Below, in pieces: positions 39,860 through 49,619 of a stretch of DNA of 64,000 bases. The translations under genes and the position numbers were made by a program. The notes beneath the pieces were generated by a model that saw only the letters and a list, made by a program, of their open reading frames with translations, was not told where the DNA came from and did no database searches. The DNA is from Rhodococcus aetherivorans (GTDB lineage Bacteria; Actinomycetota; Actinomycetes; Mycobacteriales; Mycobacteriaceae): positions 62,001-126,000 of the forward strand of contig NZ_JAALEG010000002.1 of NCBI RefSeq assembly GCF_011058165.1, written 5' to 3'. How positions within the stretch are numbered: position 1 is the stretch's first letter; each line of letters begins with the position of its first letter.

Positions 39860-41494
39860 GTGAGCAGATTCACCGACGAGATGTACGAGACCGCGGCTCG
39901 CTCGCCGCATGCTCTGGTCACCGGCGAGCCGGACGCCCCGCGGCGGCAGACGTGGGGGCAGATCCACGAGCAGGCCCGGCGCATGGCCGGTGCCCTCGCC
40001 GCGGCCGGCATCGGCCACGGCGACGCCGTCGGCATCCTCGCCGGGAATCCGGTGGACATCGCCCCCGCCTGCCAGGCCGTGTGGATGCGCGGTGCCTCGG
40101 TGACGATGCTGCACCAGCCCACCCCGCGCACCGACCTGGCCCTGTGGGCCCGCGACACCGAGGTCGTCATCGGCATGATCGGCGCCCGCACCGTGGTGCT
40201 CGGCGCCCCCTTCGAGATCGCCGCGCCGCTGCTCGCCGAGCGGGGCATCCCCGTCGTCACGATCGCCGAGATGGACGCCGGCACGCCCGTCGACCCGCTG
40301 CCCACCGACGAACAGGACATCGCGCTGCAGCAGCTGACCTCCGGGTCCACGGGATCCCCGAAGGCCGTGCAGATCACGCACGAGAACTTCTACGTCAACG
40401 CGTACGCGATGATCGAGCGGATCAAGTTCTCCCTCGACGACGACGTGATGGTCAGCTGGCTGCCGCTGTTCCACGACATGGGGATGGTCGGGTTCCTCAG
40501 CGTGCCCATGCAGGTCGGCGCCGAGGTCGTCTCCGTGACCCCGCTCGACTTCCTGCGGTCCCCGCTGCTGTGGGCCGAGCTGATGAGCAAGTACCGCGGA
40601 ACCGTAACGGCCGCACCGAACTTCGCGTACTCGCTGCTGGCGCGCAAGCTTGCGCAGGCGCCCGACGGCGCGGTCGACCTGTCGTCGGTGCGGTGGATGT
40701 GGAACGGTGCCGAGCCGGTCGACCCGGACACCATGGAGGCCCTCGCCGCCGCCGGCGCCCGGTTCGGCCTCGACCCCGCCGCGCTCGCGCCGGTCTACGG
40801 CATGGCCGAGACCACCCTCGCGGTCTCGGTGCCGGACCCCGGACGCGGGCAGATCCTCGATCTCGTCGACCCCGACCTGCTCGAGGCCGGCGGGATGGCG
40901 GTGCCGTCGAGCCGGTCCAACGCCCGTCGCCTGCCCACTCTCGGCCACCTCGTGCCCGGCCTCGAGGGCCGCGTCGTCGGCCAGGACGGGGAGCTGCTGC
41001 CGCCCCGCGGCGTCGGCATCATCCAGTTGCGCGGCAAGGCGGTCACCCACGGCTACCTCACCGTCGACGGTCCGGTGCCCGCGCAGGACTCGCAGGGCTG
41101 GTTCGACACCGGCGACGTGGGCTACTTCACCGAGGACGGCCTGGTCGTGGTGTGCGGACGCGTCAAGGACGTCATCATCATGGGCGGGCGCAACGTCTAT
41201 CCCACCGACATCGAACGGGCCGCGTGCAGCGTCGACGGCGTGCGCCCCGGCAACGCCGTCGCGATCCGCCTCGACGCCGGCGACAAACGCGAGTCGTTCG
41301 CGGTCGCCGTCGAGACCAACCGGATCGACGATCCGGAGGAGGTGCGCCGCATCGAACACGACGTCGTGCACGCGGTCGTCGCGGAGGTCGGGGTGCGGCC
41401 GCGCACCGTCGCGGTGCTCGGGCCGGGCAGCATCCCGAAGACGTCGTCGGGCAAGCTGCGCCGTGGCAGCTCCGTCCACCTGCTGGGCGGCTGA
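39860..41494 (+). CDS. Fatty-acyl-AMP/CoA ligase, Pks16-like
   Basis: ANL-superfamily adenylating enzyme of 544 residues. P-loop-like [20 protein letters not shown] (about 156-175), [15 protein letters not shown], and a core [21 protein letters not shown]. The hinge region [42 protein letters not shown] and the C-terminal [11 protein letters not shown] with the catalytic Lys complete it. The HDMGMVGF and [10 protein letters not shown] motifs are shared with FAALs. Position next to pth and the 544-residue length match mycobacterial Rv1013 (Pks16), a ligase despite its name. GTG 39860 follows GAGGAG. Whether CoA is used is uncertain. Confidence 0.88.
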   Translation: MSRFTDEMYETAARSPHALVTGEPDAPRRQTWGQIHEQARRMAGALAAAGIGHGDAVGILAGNPVDIAPACQAVWMRGASVTMLHQPTPRTDLALWARDTEVVIGMIGARTVVLGAPFEIAAPLLAERGIPVVTIAEMDAGTPVDPLPTDEQDIALQQLTSGSTGSPKAVQITHENFYVNAYAMIERIKFSLDDDVMVSWLPLFHDMGMVGFLSVPMQVGAEVVSVTPLDFLRSPLLWAELMSKYRGTVTAAPNFAYSLLARKLAQAPDGAVDLSSVRWMWNGAEPVDPDTMEALAAAGARFGLDPAALAPVYGMAETTLAVSVPDPGRGQILDLVDPDLLEAGGMAVPSSRSNARRLPTLGHLVPGLEGRVVGQDGELLPPRGVGIIQLRGKAVTHGYLTVDGPVPAQDSQGWFDTGDVGYFTEDGLVVVCGRVKDVIIMGGRNVYPTDIERAACSVDGVRPGNAVAIRLDAGDKRESFAVAVETNRIDDPEEVRRIEHDVVHAVVAEVGVRPRTVAVLGPGSIPKTSSGKLRRGSSVHLLGG

Positions 41495-41502
41495 CGCCGC
41501 GC

Positions 41503-42075
41503 TCAGTGCAGCCTGTTCTGCGCCTCTTCCAGGCCGACCCGCAGCAACAGCTCCACCGCGTCGGCGGCCTGCTCGCGGATCAGGTCGAGGTCCTTGCGTT
41601 CGGTCGAGGAGAACGGCTTGAGCACGTAGTCGGCCGGGTCCATGCGGCCGGGCGGGCGGCCGATCCCGATGCGGGTGCGCAGGTAGTGCTTGGTGCCGAG
41701 GGCACTCGAGATCGACCGCAGCCCGTTGTGGCCGTTCTCGCCGCCGCCGAGCTTGAGCCGGATCGTGCCGAAGTCCAGGTCCAGCTCGTCGTGGAGGACG
41801 ACGACGTCGGCGGGCTCGACGGAGAAGAACCGCGCGAGTCCGGCGACCGGCCCGCCCGAGAGGTTCATGTAGGTGCGTGGCTTGGCGAGGATCACCTGCC
41901 GGCCGTCGAGGCGGGCCTGCACGATGTCGGCGTTGCTGCGCTTGTGCGCGCTGAACTTTCCGCCGACGCGGGCGGCGAGCGTGTCGGCCACCATGCAGCC
42001 GACGTTGTGGCGGGTCTTCTCGTACTGCGGGCCGGGATTGCCCAGCCCGACGACGAGGGCGGTGCCGTCGCTCAC
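41503..42075 (-). CDS. pth: Peptidyl-tRNA hydrolase
   Basis: 190-residue esterase that rescues tRNA from peptidyl-tRNA dropped by the ribosome. [24 protein letters not shown] carries the catalytic His in [48 protein letters not shown] and [18 protein letters not shown] follow. GTG 42075 has AAGGA about 9 nt upstream; an ATG at 42111 is in frame but adds unconserved residues. It lies downstream of rplY on the same strand, separated by a hairpin, as in mycobacteria. Convergent with the ligase gene with 8 nt between. Confidence 0.95.
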   Translation of the reverse strand: MSDGTALVVGLGNPGPQYEKTRHNVGCMVADTLAARVGGKFSAHKRSNADIVQARLDGRQVILAKPRTYMNLSGGPVAGLARFFSVEPADVVVLHDELDLDFGTIRLKLGGGENGHNGLRSISSALGTKHYLRTRIGIGRPPGRMDPADYVLKPFSSTERKDLDLIREQAADAVELLLRVGLEEAQNRLH

Positions 42076-42117
42076 TTGGCGGTGTCCTTCCGTTGCGGCG
42101 GGTGTTGTCACGACGGC

Positions 42118-42145
42118 GGCGCGTCATCCCGTGGGATGACGCGCC
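42118..42145 (-). terminator. Hairpin between rplY and pth
   Basis: A perfect 13-bp stem (42118-42130 with 42133-42145) closes on a 2-nt turn. It lies between the rplY stop and the pth start, so it probably attenuates rather than fully separates transcription. Confidence 0.65.
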
Positions 42146-42176
42146 GCTCGTCACGTCACGCGGAGCCGGTGGGGGC

Positions 42177-42782
42177 TCAGGCCTCCTCGGCCTCGGCAGC
42201 CTCGCCCTCCGCGGTCTCGCCCTCCATCGCGGCGGCGGTCGGTGCGGCGACCACGTTCACCAGCAGCAGCTCCGGGTCGCCCTGCAGGGTCGCACCGGCG
42301 GGCAGCTGCACGTTGTTCGCGAGGATCTGGGTACCGGCCTCGACACCCTCGATGGACACCTCGACCTGCTCGGGCAGGTTCAGGGCGTCGGCCTCGAGCT
42401 GGACGGTGCTGACCTCGTTGACGACCAGGGTGCCGGAGGCGGCCTCGCCGGTGACCACGAGCGGGACCTCGACGGTGACCTTCTCGCCCTTCTTCACGAC
42501 GAGCAGATCGGCATGCTCGATGTAGTTGCGGATCGGGTGCACGACGACCGACTTGGTCAGCGCCAGCTCCTCGCCGCCGTCGACCTCGAGGGTCAGCAGG
42601 GCGTTGGTGCCGTGGGCGCGCAGCACGGCCGCGAATTCACGGGCCGGGAGGGCGAGGTGCTTGGGGTCCGTGCCGTGGCCGTACAGAACGGCGGGGACCT
42701 GACCGTCGCGGCGGGCGCGGCGGGCGGCACCCTTGCCGAACTCGGTACGGACGGCGGCTACGAGACGGTTTTCGTCGGACAT
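42177..42782 (-). CDS. rplY: 50S ribosomal protein L25 (general stress protein Ctc type)
   Basis: 201-residue long-form L25 (TL5/Ctc) that binds 5S rRNA. The N-terminal L25 domain reads [48 protein letters not shown] and [41 protein letters not shown] beta-rich C-terminal TL5 domain is followed by an Ala/Glu-rich tail. AGGAG lies about 9 nt before the ATG. Precedes pth. Confidence 0.95.
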   Translation of the reverse strand: MSDENRLVAAVRTEFGKGAARRARRDGQVPAVLYGHGTDPKHLALPAREFAAVLRAHGTNALLTLEVDGGEELALTKSVVVHPIRNYIEHADLLVVKKGEKVTVEVPLVVTGEAASGTLVVNEVSTVQLEADALNLPEQVEVSIEGVEAGTQILANNVQLPAGATLQGDPELLLVNVVAAPTAAAMEGETAEGEAAEAEEA

Positions 42783-42987
42783 GCTGAAAGGCTCCTACGC
42801 ATATGGCTCGAACTGGGGCGGTCTTCCCGGCGAGGGGCGACGCGCGCGGCCAGGAGCGTAGACACGCTCGAGCGGAGCCGCAGCCGCGTCGATCACGGTG
42901 AGCCAGCGATTTCGCGGTTCACCCTCGCCGAGACAACTCGAACGACTCTACCGGATCCGCCCGGGCCAGTCGAACGCCGCCCTGCGC

Positions 42988-44457
42988 TCAGCCGCGCGCG
43001 GCGGCGGTGCCCGCCCGCCGGCCGAAGAAACTGCCGTCGCCGAGGGAGATGCCGCTGCAGTATCCCCACGCCGACAGCCCGGCCGCCGCCCGTCCCGCCG
43101 CGAACAGCCCCGGGATCGGCGCGCCGTCGACGTGCAGCACCTCCGAGTCCAGGCTCGTGCGCAGGCCGCCGAGCGTGAACCCGCCGGTCATGCCGCGCAG
43201 GTCGATCGCCGCGACGGGCGAACCGATCGGCTTCACCCATTCGCGCTTCTTGCCCAGCAGCGGGTCCTCGCCCCGTGCGGCGTGCCGGTTGTACAGCTGC
43301 ACCGTGGACTGCAGCGCCTGCTCGGGCAGACCCATCTCGGCCTCGAGGTCGGCGACGGTCTCGCACACCCACTTCGGCTGATGCCGCAGCTGCTCCGACG
43401 ACGTCGGGGCTGCCATCCCCGCCTCGTACGCCGCCTCGTCGATGACGAGGAACGCCTCGTTGTCGTTCTTCAGCAGGGTCAGCTGACCGATGCGGCCCGG
43501 GTAGGTGTCCTCGGGCACGTATCGCTGGCCGCGCCCGTTGACGAGAATGCCGCGCGCGATCAGCTGAGGATCACAGAAGAACGCCACCTCGGTCGCGTTC
43601 ATGTGCGCGAGGTCGGCGCCGAGGGCTTGCGCCATCCGGATCGCCCGGCCGTCGTGCTCCTCGATCGACGCGGCGGGACGGCCCACCAGATGCGGCGCGT
43701 ACGCCCGCACCATGTCGTCGTTGTGGGCGAAGCTGCCCGTGGCGAGAACGACCCCTCGGCGCGCCCGGATCGCCAGGTCGGTGCCGTACCGCTTGGCCAG
43801 CAGCCCGACCACCCGTCCGGACGCATCGGTGACGAGGGTCTGCACCCGCACGTCGTACTCGGCGCGGACCCCGAGCGCGGCGGCCTTCTCGGCGAGCGGC
43901 TTCATGAGCATGTAGCCGCCGCCCTGCTCGCCGGTGCGCTTGTTGCTCATCTGCGGCACGTGACCGCGCGGCGCGGGCCGGGCGACGGTGCGGAACGGCG
44001 CCGCGTTCTCCCCGCCGGTGTACTGCAGGCCCGCGTCGGTGGGTGGCTCCCACCCGGGCTCGCCCCAGAACTCGTGCTTGAACGGCACCCCGCACCCGAC
44101 GAGCCAGTCGAAGTGCGCGACGGAACCCGCGCAGTACGCGGCGATCTTCTCCTCGTCCACGCCCGGTCCGAGTGCCGCAGTCAGGAACGCGCGCATGTCG
44201 TCCACCGAGTCCTCGAACCCGCAGGCCCGCTGCACGGCCGTGCCGCCGCCGAGGTAGACGAACCCGCCGGCGAGGGCGGCCGCGCCGCCCCACCCGCCGG
44301 TGCGTTCCAGCACCAGCACGTCGGCTCCGGCGTCGGCGGCGCCGATGGCCGCGCAGACACCGGCGATGCCGTATCCGGCGATCACGACGTCGGCCTCGAG
44401 ATCCCAGGCGGGGATCCGGTCGACGGGAACAGGACGGACGGGACTGGTCTCGGTCAT
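42988..44457 (-). CDS. FAD-dependent oxidoreductase (fumarate reductase/ketosteroid dehydrogenase superfamily)
   Basis: 489-residue flavoprotein. FAD-binding DVVIAGYGIAGVCAAIGAADAGADVLVLERTGGWGGAAALAGGFVYLGGGT at the N-terminus, RRGVVLATGSFAHNDDMV in the middle, and a C-terminal IDLRGMTGGFTLGGLRTSLDSEVLHVDGAPIPGLFAAGRAAAGLSAWGYCSGISLGDGSFFGRRAG. This is the layout of the FAD_binding_2 family, which includes 3-ketosteroid dehydrogenases and fumarate reductases. The specific substrate is unknown. The start is ATG 44457. The EgtE-like gene is upstream on the same strand (89-nt gap), but I see no functional link. Confidence 0.87.
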   Translation of the reverse strand: MTETSPVRPVPVDRIPAWDLEADVVIAGYGIAGVCAAIGAADAGADVLVLERTGGWGGAAALAGGFVYLGGGTAVQRACGFEDSVDDMRAFLTAALGPGVDEEKIAAYCAGSVAHFDWLVGCGVPFKHEFWGEPGWEPPTDAGLQYTGGENAAPFRTVARPAPRGHVPQMSNKRTGEQGGGYMLMKPLAEKAAALGVRAEYDVRVQTLVTDASGRVVGLLAKRYGTDLAIRARRGVVLATGSFAHNDDMVRAYAPHLVGRPAASIEEHDGRAIRMAQALGADLAHMNATEVAFFCDPQLIARGILVNGRGQRYVPEDTYPGRIGQLTLLKNDNEAFLVIDEAAYEAGMAAPTSSEQLRHQPKWVCETVADLEAEMGLPEQALQSTVQLYNRHAARGEDPLLGKKREWVKPIGSPVAAIDLRGMTGGFTLGGLRTSLDSEVLHVDGAPIPGLFAAGRAAAGLSAWGYCSGISLGDGSFFGRRAGTAAARG

Positions 44458-44546
44458 CGCGATCCTCTCGAAGTGGTGCGGGGATTCGCACACCTTGACC
44501 ACGCGACCTGGGGGAGCGGTACCGGCTGTCCCGGTTGCCGGGACGG

Positions 44547-45725
44547 TCAGGACCGGGTGAGCGACCGCACGGCCGCCAGGAACCGGTCCACGTCGGCGGG
44601 GGAGACGAAGTAGTGCGGGGAGGCCCGCACCACCGACTCGAGCCGTCGCGCCGACATCTCGAGCAGCGTCGAGCCGCGCCCGCTGACCGTGACCGTGATC
44701 GCCTCGGCGGCCAGCGCCTCGCGCAGGTGCGCCGGATCCCAGCCGTCGACGGTGAACGAGACGATGCCGCTGTGTTCCTTGCCGAGGTCGCGCACGGCCA
44801 CGCCGGGGATCCGGCCCAGCCCGTCGCGCAGGTGCTCGGCCCGGTAGGCGACCGCCTCGGTCACCGCGTCGACACCGAAGTCGAGCAGGTAGTCGACGGC
44901 GGCGCCGAGCCCGAGGCGGGCGGCGACGTTGGTCTCCCACAGCTCGAACCGCGTCGCGTCGTCGGCGACCCGGTACTCGTCCGGGGCCGTCCACTGCGCG
45001 CTGTGCAGGTCGAGCACGGCCGGTTCGAGCTCGGTGATCAGCCGGGGGCGGACGTAGAGGAAGCCGGTGCCGCGGGGTCCGCGCAGCCACTTGCGACCGG
45101 TCGCGGAGAGCGCGTCGACGTCGAACTCGGGCACGCTCACCGGCAGCTGGCCGACGGACTGGCACGCGTCGAGCAGCACCAGCGCACCGACCTCGTGCGC
45201 GGCGTCGGCCACCTCCCGCACCGGGTTGACGAGCCCGCCGTTGGTCGGGGCGTGCACGACGGACACCAGCTTGACCCGCTCGTCGAGGGTGCGGCCGAGG
45301 GCGTCGACGTCGATCCGGCCGAGCGCGTCGGTGGGCATCGTCTCCACCGTCGCGCCGGTCGCGCGGGCGCGCTGCAGCGCGGAGACGGCGTTGCTGGCGT
45401 ATTCGGAGCGGGTGAGCAGGATCCGGTCGCCCTCGCCGAGCGGCACCGAGTAGAAGAAGCTCGCCCACGCCCGGGTGGCGCTCTCGACCAGCGCGATCGA
45501 CGACGCCTCCGCGCCGATCAGCCGCGCGATCGAGGTCTTCACCGCGGCGAGGTCACCGGCGCGTTCCGCGGCCGCGACGTACCCGCCGACCTCGGCCTCG
45601 CGCCGCAGATGCGCGACGGTCGTCTCCAGCACCGGGGTGGGCGGCAGCGACGAGCCCGCGCTGTCGAGGAAGACCCGGTCGAAGCAGCCGGGCGTGTCCC
45701 GACGGGCGCGTTGCAGGTCGAGCAT
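44547..45725 (-). CDS. Class V aminotransferase-fold PLP enzyme, EgtE candidate
   Basis: 392-residue PLP enzyme. FLDSAGSSLPPTPVLETTVAHLRREAEVGGYVAAAERA is close in pattern to the N-terminus of mycobacterial EgtE (HxRxEAEVGGYVAA). The PLP Asp is in LVLLDACQSVGQLPV, and the Lys Schiff base is in LSATGRKWLRGPRGTGFLYVRP. EgtE cleaves the C-S bond of hercynylcysteine sulfoxide to release ergothioneine. In mycobacteria egtE is clustered with egtABCD; here those genes begin 1.4 kb away and egtE is missing after egtD, so this displaced, oppositely oriented gene is the best candidate. Another cysteine lyase/desulfurase-like role is possible. Confidence 0.72.
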   Translation of the reverse strand: MLDLQRARRDTPGCFDRVFLDSAGSSLPPTPVLETTVAHLRREAEVGGYVAAAERAGDLAAVKTSIARLIGAEASSIALVESATRAWASFFYSVPLGEGDRILLTRSEYASNAVSALQRARATGATVETMPTDALGRIDVDALGRTLDERVKLVSVVHAPTNGGLVNPVREVADAAHEVGALVLLDACQSVGQLPVSVPEFDVDALSATGRKWLRGPRGTGFLYVRPRLITELEPAVLDLHSAQWTAPDEYRVADDATRFELWETNVAARLGLGAAVDYLLDFGVDAVTEAVAYRAEHLRDGLGRIPGVAVRDLGKEHSGIVSFTVDGWDPAHLREALAAEAITVTVSGRGSTLLEMSARRLESVVRASPHYFVSPADVDRFLAAVRSLTRS

Positions 45726-45770
45726 CGAGGACGTACCTCCCGTTCATGTCTTCGTGGTTGGAATGTACGC

Positions 45771-47015
45771 GTGAGCGAACCGACACCCCTGCAGCGCCGG
45801 CTCGGCACCGGTGACGCCGTCGCCATCGGGCTCGGTGCGATGATCGGGGCGGGGGTGTTCTCGGCGTTCGCGCCGGCCGCCGCCGCGGCCGGCGCGGGCC
45901 TGCTCGTCGGCCTGGCCGTCGCCGCGGTCGTGGCGTACTGCAACGCCACGTCGTCGGCGCAGCTCGCCGCGCAGTATCCGACGTCCGGCGGCACCTACGT
46001 GTACGGCCGGGAACGGCTCGGGCCGTGGTGGGGCTTCGTGGCGGGCTGGGGCTTCGTGATCGGCAAGACCGCCAGCTGCGCGGCGATGGCCTTGACCTTC
46101 GCCGCCTACGCCGTGCCGGAACCGTGGCGGCGGCCGGTCGCCGTCGCCGCGGTCCTCGCCCTGACCGCCGTGAACTACCGGGGCATCACCCGCACGGCCC
46201 GGCTCGCGCGCATCATCGTGGCGCTGGTGCTCGTCGCCCTCGCCGTGGCGGTGACGGCGAGCTGGGCCGGCCCCGGGGCGCAGCCCGCCGATCCGTTCGG
46301 CCCCGTCGGCGGCGGCGCGTACGGGGTGCTGCAGGCGGCCGGCCTGCTGTTCTTCGCCTTCGCGGGCTACGCGCGGATCGCAACACTCGGTGAGGAGGTG
46401 CGCGAGCCGCGCCGGACCATCCCGCGCGCGATCGTCGGCGCCCTCGGATTCGTGGTGCTGCTCTACGCCGTCGTCGGGGTGACCCTGCTCGCGTGCCTCG
46501 GGCCGGACCGGGTGGCGTCGAGCAGCGCGCCGCTGCTCGACGCGGTCCGCGCGGGCGGCTGGGCGTGGGCGGCGCCCGTCGTGGTGGCCGGGGCCGCGGT
46601 CGCGTCGCTGGGCGCCCTGCTCGCCCTCGTGACGGGCGTCGGCCGCACCGCACTCGCGATGGCGCGGCAGGGCGATCTGCCGCGCCCGCTCGCGGCGGTG
46701 CATCCGCGGTTCGCGGTGCCGCACCGGGCCGAACTCGCCGTCGCCGCGGTGGTGTGCCTGCTCGTCGCGACCGTCGATCTGCGCGGAGTGATCGGATTCT
46801 CATCCTTCGGGGTGCTGGTGTACTACCTCGTCGCGAACCTGTCCGCCTTCACCCAGCGGGACGAGCACCGTCGCTACCCCCGATTCCTGCAGGTGATCGG
46901 GGCCGTCGGGTGCGTCGCGCTGACACTGACACTGCCGCCGGGCGCCGTCGGGGTCGGCGTCGCCGTGCTGGCGGTCGGTGTCCTCGCACGGGCGACGCGC
47001 CGGGCCGTGCCGTGA
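45771..47015 (+). CDS. APC-superfamily amino acid permease
   Basis: 414-residue membrane protein with about 11-12 hydrophobic helices. The APC signature GDAVAIGLGAMIGAGVFSAFAPAAAAAG is in helix 1, SGGTYVYGRERLGPWWGFVAGWGFVIGKT around 62-90, and FFAFAGYARIATLGEEVREPRRTIPRAI around 190-217. GTG 45771 has only a weak upstream GGAA. It sits 45 bp from the divergent EgtE-like gene and directly upstream of egtA. That location suggests a link with ergothioneine metabolism (import of histidine, cysteine or ergothioneine), but this is inference from position. Confidence 0.85.
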   Translation: MSEPTPLQRRLGTGDAVAIGLGAMIGAGVFSAFAPAAAAAGAGLLVGLAVAAVVAYCNATSSAQLAAQYPTSGGTYVYGRERLGPWWGFVAGWGFVIGKTASCAAMALTFAAYAVPEPWRRPVAVAAVLALTAVNYRGITRTARLARIIVALVLVALAVAVTASWAGPGAQPADPFGPVGGGAYGVLQAAGLLFFAFAGYARIATLGEEVREPRRTIPRAIVGALGFVVLLYAVVGVTLLACLGPDRVASSSAPLLDAVRAGGWAWAAPVVVAGAAVASLGALLALVTGVGRTALAMARQGDLPRPLAAVHPRFAVPHRAELAVAAVVCLLVATVDLRGVIGFSSFGVLVYYLVANLSAFTQRDEHRRYPRFLQVIGAVGCVALTLTLPPGAVGVGVAVLAVGVLARATRRAVP

Positions 47016-47047
47016 GCGTTCACCCGCATCCTGTCGCCGGTTGACGT

Positions 47048-47053
47048 TAGGCT
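47048..47053 (+). promoter_or_regulatory. Putative -10 (TAGGCT) upstream of egtA
   Basis: TAGGCT lies 5 nt before an in-frame GTG (47059) and 41 nt before the GTG 47095 that has a ribosome binding site. Either a leaderless or a short-leader egtABCD transcript could arise. Confidence 0.4.
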
Positions 47054-47094
47054 CGTCCGTGAGCTGGCCCACAGGCGAGGGAGGGGCGGACCGA

Positions 47095-48327
47095 GTGGTG
47101 ATCACATTCGACACGGCGGTGCCGCGCGCGGACGCCGGCATCGCCTCGCGAACCGCCGCCGAACTGCACGTGCGAAGGGTGAGCTTCCGCTTCGGGCCGC
47201 CCCGGCTGATCGGGGTGGAACTGGAATGGCTCACGGCCCGGGCCGACGGCACGAGCGCCCGGCCGGAGCTGCAGGCGATCCTCGAGGCCCTCGGCCCGCA
47301 CGCCCCCCGGCAGCTGGCTCCCGGCTCCTCGGCGCGGCCGTTGCCGTCGGGCAGCGCCGTGACCCTCGAGCCCGGCGGGCAGGTCGAACTGTCGAGCGTG
47401 CCGTGTGGCTCGGCGCGGCAGGTCTGCGACCGTCTCACCGCCGATGCCCGCATGCTCCGTGCGTTGCTGGCGCGCCGGTCGGTGGACATGATCGACGCGG
47501 CGGCCGACGAACTGCGCCCCCCGCAGCGGCTCCTGCGCACCCCCCGGTACAGCGCGATGGAGCTCCGGTTCGACCGGATCGGGCCGCTGGGCCGGTTGAT
47601 GATGAACAGCACCGCCGCCACTCAGGTGAGCGTCGACGCCGGCGCCGACGACGGCGAGCTGGCCCGCCGGTGGCGGGTGCTGCACGCCGTCGGACCGGCG
47701 CTCGTGGCCGCGTTCGCGTGTTCCCCCTCGCTGCGCGGCGCCCCGGACGGAACCTGGGCGTCGCAGCGGATGCGGACCTGGCTGGCGCTGGACGCCGACC
47801 GCACCACGCCCGTCCCCGATCCGGCGCACTACCCGGCCTGGGCGCTCGACGCGCCGCTGCTGTGCGTGCGCGCGTCCGACGGGGACTGGCACGCGCCGCC
47901 GGGTGCGTCGTTCGCGGACTGGCTCGGCGGCGGTCTCGACGACGAGATCGGGCGCCGGCCCACCGTCGCCGACCTGGACTACCACCTGACCACCCTGTTC
48001 CCGCCGGTGCGTCCCGCCGGGCATCTCGAGGTCCGGTACATCGACGCCCAGCCGGGTGCCCTCTGGCAGGTCCCGGTCGCCGCGGTCGAGGCGCTGCTCA
48101 CCTCGCCGGCCGTGATGGACGAGGCCCTGGCCGTCGCCGCACCCGTCGTGGACCGCTGGCAGGAGGCTGCCGAGTTCGGTCTCGCGGACCTCGAGCTCCG
48201 GGCCGCGGCGGTCGGACTGCTCGCCCTCGCCGCGGAGGCGTCGCCGGACATGCGGTTCACCACGGCCCTGGACTCGGCGGCGGCGCGGTGCTGCCGCGGT
48301 CGCACCCCGGAGGTCCAGGACCGGTGA
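47095..48327 (+). CDS. egtA: Glutamate-cysteine ligase EgtA
   Basis: 410-residue ATP-dependent ligase making gamma-glutamylcysteine, the sulfur donor for ergothioneine. The GCS2-like fold shows RLIGVELEWLT, LEPGGQVELSS, RYSAMELRFDRIGPLGRLMMNSTAATQVSVD, and LTTLFPPVRPAGHLEVRYIDAQPGALWQVPVAAV. Start: GTG 47095 has GGAGGGG about 8 nt upstream; GTG 47059 is a possible leaderless start adding 12 residues. Its stop overlaps the egtB start (GTGA), and egtC and egtD follow with overlaps, so egtABCD is one operon. Confidence 0.93.
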   Translation: MVITFDTAVPRADAGIASRTAAELHVRRVSFRFGPPRLIGVELEWLTARADGTSARPELQAILEALGPHAPRQLAPGSSARPLPSGSAVTLEPGGQVELSSVPCGSARQVCDRLTADARMLRALLARRSVDMIDAAADELRPPQRLLRTPRYSAMELRFDRIGPLGRLMMNSTAATQVSVDAGADDGELARRWRVLHAVGPALVAAFACSPSLRGAPDGTWASQRMRTWLALDADRTTPVPDPAHYPAWALDAPLLCVRASDGDWHAPPGASFADWLGGGLDDEIGRRPTVADLDYHLTTLFPPVRPAGHLEVRYIDAQPGALWQVPVAAVEALLTSPAVMDEALAVAAPVVDRWQEAAEFGLADLELRAAAVGLLALAAEASPDMRFTTALDSAAARCCRGRTPEVQDR

Positions 48328-49619
48328 GCGGTCTGCACACCCGGCTCGGCCGGGACCTCGCCCGCGCGCGGGCGCGGGTCCTCGCGCTGACCGACATCGA
48401 CGACGCGGAGCTCACGGCCCAGCATTCGCCGCTGATGAGCCCCCTCGTGTGGGATCTCGCGCATATCGCCAACCAGGAGGAACGCTGGCTGCTCCGGGCG
48501 GCCGGCGGTCAGGGCGGTGTGCGCCCGGACGTCGACGACCTCTACGACGCCTTCCGGCATCCCCGCGCGGACCGTCCGGCGCTGCCGTTGCTCGGGCCGG
48601 CGGAGGCCCGCGGCTACGCGGCGGAGGTCCGCGCGCGGGCGGCGGACGTGCTGGCGCAGTGTGCATTCGACACCGACCTCACCCGTGACGGATTCGTCTT
48701 CGCGATGAGTGTCCAGCACGAGGTTCAGCATGCGGAGACGATGCTGGCCACGCACCAGTTGCGGGCGGGATCGCCCGTGCTCGACGCCCCACCGCCGCCG
48801 CGGCGCGCCGAGCCGCCGGCCGCGGAGGAGGTGCTGATCCCGGGCGGCGAGTTCGAGATGGGGACCTCGACCGATCCGTGGGCGCTGGACAACGAGCGGG
48901 CCGCGCACCGCGTGTACGTACCGGCGTTCGCGATCGACACGGTGCCGGTCACCAACGGGCGCTACCTCGAGTTCCTGGCCGACGGCGGCTACGCCCGCCG
49001 GGAGCTGTGGAGCCCGGAGGGATGGGTGCACCGCGAGCAGGCGGGTCTCGAGGCCCCCCAGTTCTGGACCCGCGACGACTCGGGCACGTGGTGGCGCCGC
49101 CGGTTCGGGGCGGTGGTGCCGCTCGATCCCGACGAGCCCGTGGTGCACGTGTGCTTCCACGAGGCCGAGGCGTTCGCGCGCTGGGCCGGGCGCCGGCTGC
49201 CCAGCGAGGCCGAATGGGAGAAGGCCGCCCGCTGGGACCCGCTGACCGGGGCGAGCCGGCGCTACCCGTGGGGCGACGAGGAACCGACCGAGGCCCACGC
49301 CAACCTCGGCCAGCGGCACCTCGAGCCGGCCGTCGTCGGCGCCTATCCGGCGGGTGCGTCGCGCCTCGGCGTGCACCAGCTGATCGGCGACGTGTGGGAA
49401 TGGACGGCCTCGGGGTTCGAGCCGTATCCCGGGTTCACCGCCTTCCCGTACCGGGAGTACTCGGAGGTGTTCTTCGGCGGCGACTTCCGGGTGCTGCGCG
49501 GCGGCTCGTTCGGCACCGACCCCGCGGCCTGCCGCGGCACCTTCCGCAACTGGGACCTGCCGATCCGGCGGCAGATCTTCGCCGGCTTCCGCTGCGCGCG
49601 GGACGTGCCGGATGTGTAG
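48324..49619 (+). CDS. egtB: Hercynylcysteine sulfoxide synthase EgtB
   Basis: 431-residue mononuclear iron sulfoxide synthase. The N-terminal DinB-like domain supplies the three iron-binding histidines: H47 in DLAHIANQEERW, and H132 and H136 in QHEVQHAE. The C-terminal FGE-sulfatase-like domain (EVLIPGGEFEMGTS, TVPVTNGRYLEFLADGGY, RRLPSEAEWEKAARWDP, GDVWEWTASGFEPYPGF, RGGSFGTDP) follows. It joins gamma-glutamylcysteine to hercynine with O2. The start GTG 48324 overlaps the egtA stop. Confidence 0.95.
   Translation: MSGLHTRLGRDLARARARVLALTDIDDAELTAQHSPLMSPLVWDLAHIANQEERWLLRAAGGQGGVRPDVDDLYDAFRHPRADRPALPLLGPAEARGYAAEVRARAADVLAQCAFDTDLTRDGFVFAMSVQHEVQHAETMLATHQLRAGSPVLDAPPPPRRAEPPAAEEVLIPGGEFEMGTSTDPWALDNERAAHRVYVPAFAIDTVPVTNGRYLEFLADGGYARRELWSPEGWVHREQAGLEAPQFWTRDDSGTWWRRRFGAVVPLDPDEPVVHVCFHEAEAFARWAGRRLPSEAEWEKAARWDPLTGASRRYPWGDEEPTEAHANLGQRHLEPAVVGAYPAGASRLGVHQLIGDVWEWTASGFEPYPGFTAFPYREYSEVFFGGDFRVLRGGSFGTDPAACRGTFRNWDLPIRRQIFAGFRCARDVPDV

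Noticed and set aside
42118-42145. Operator for pth or rplY
   Set aside because: The long perfect arms and 2-nt turn, placed after a stop codon, fit a terminator/attenuator better.
46978-47094. Longer egtA reading frame from 46978
   Set aside because: It overlaps the APC permease 3' end and has no EgtA similarity.
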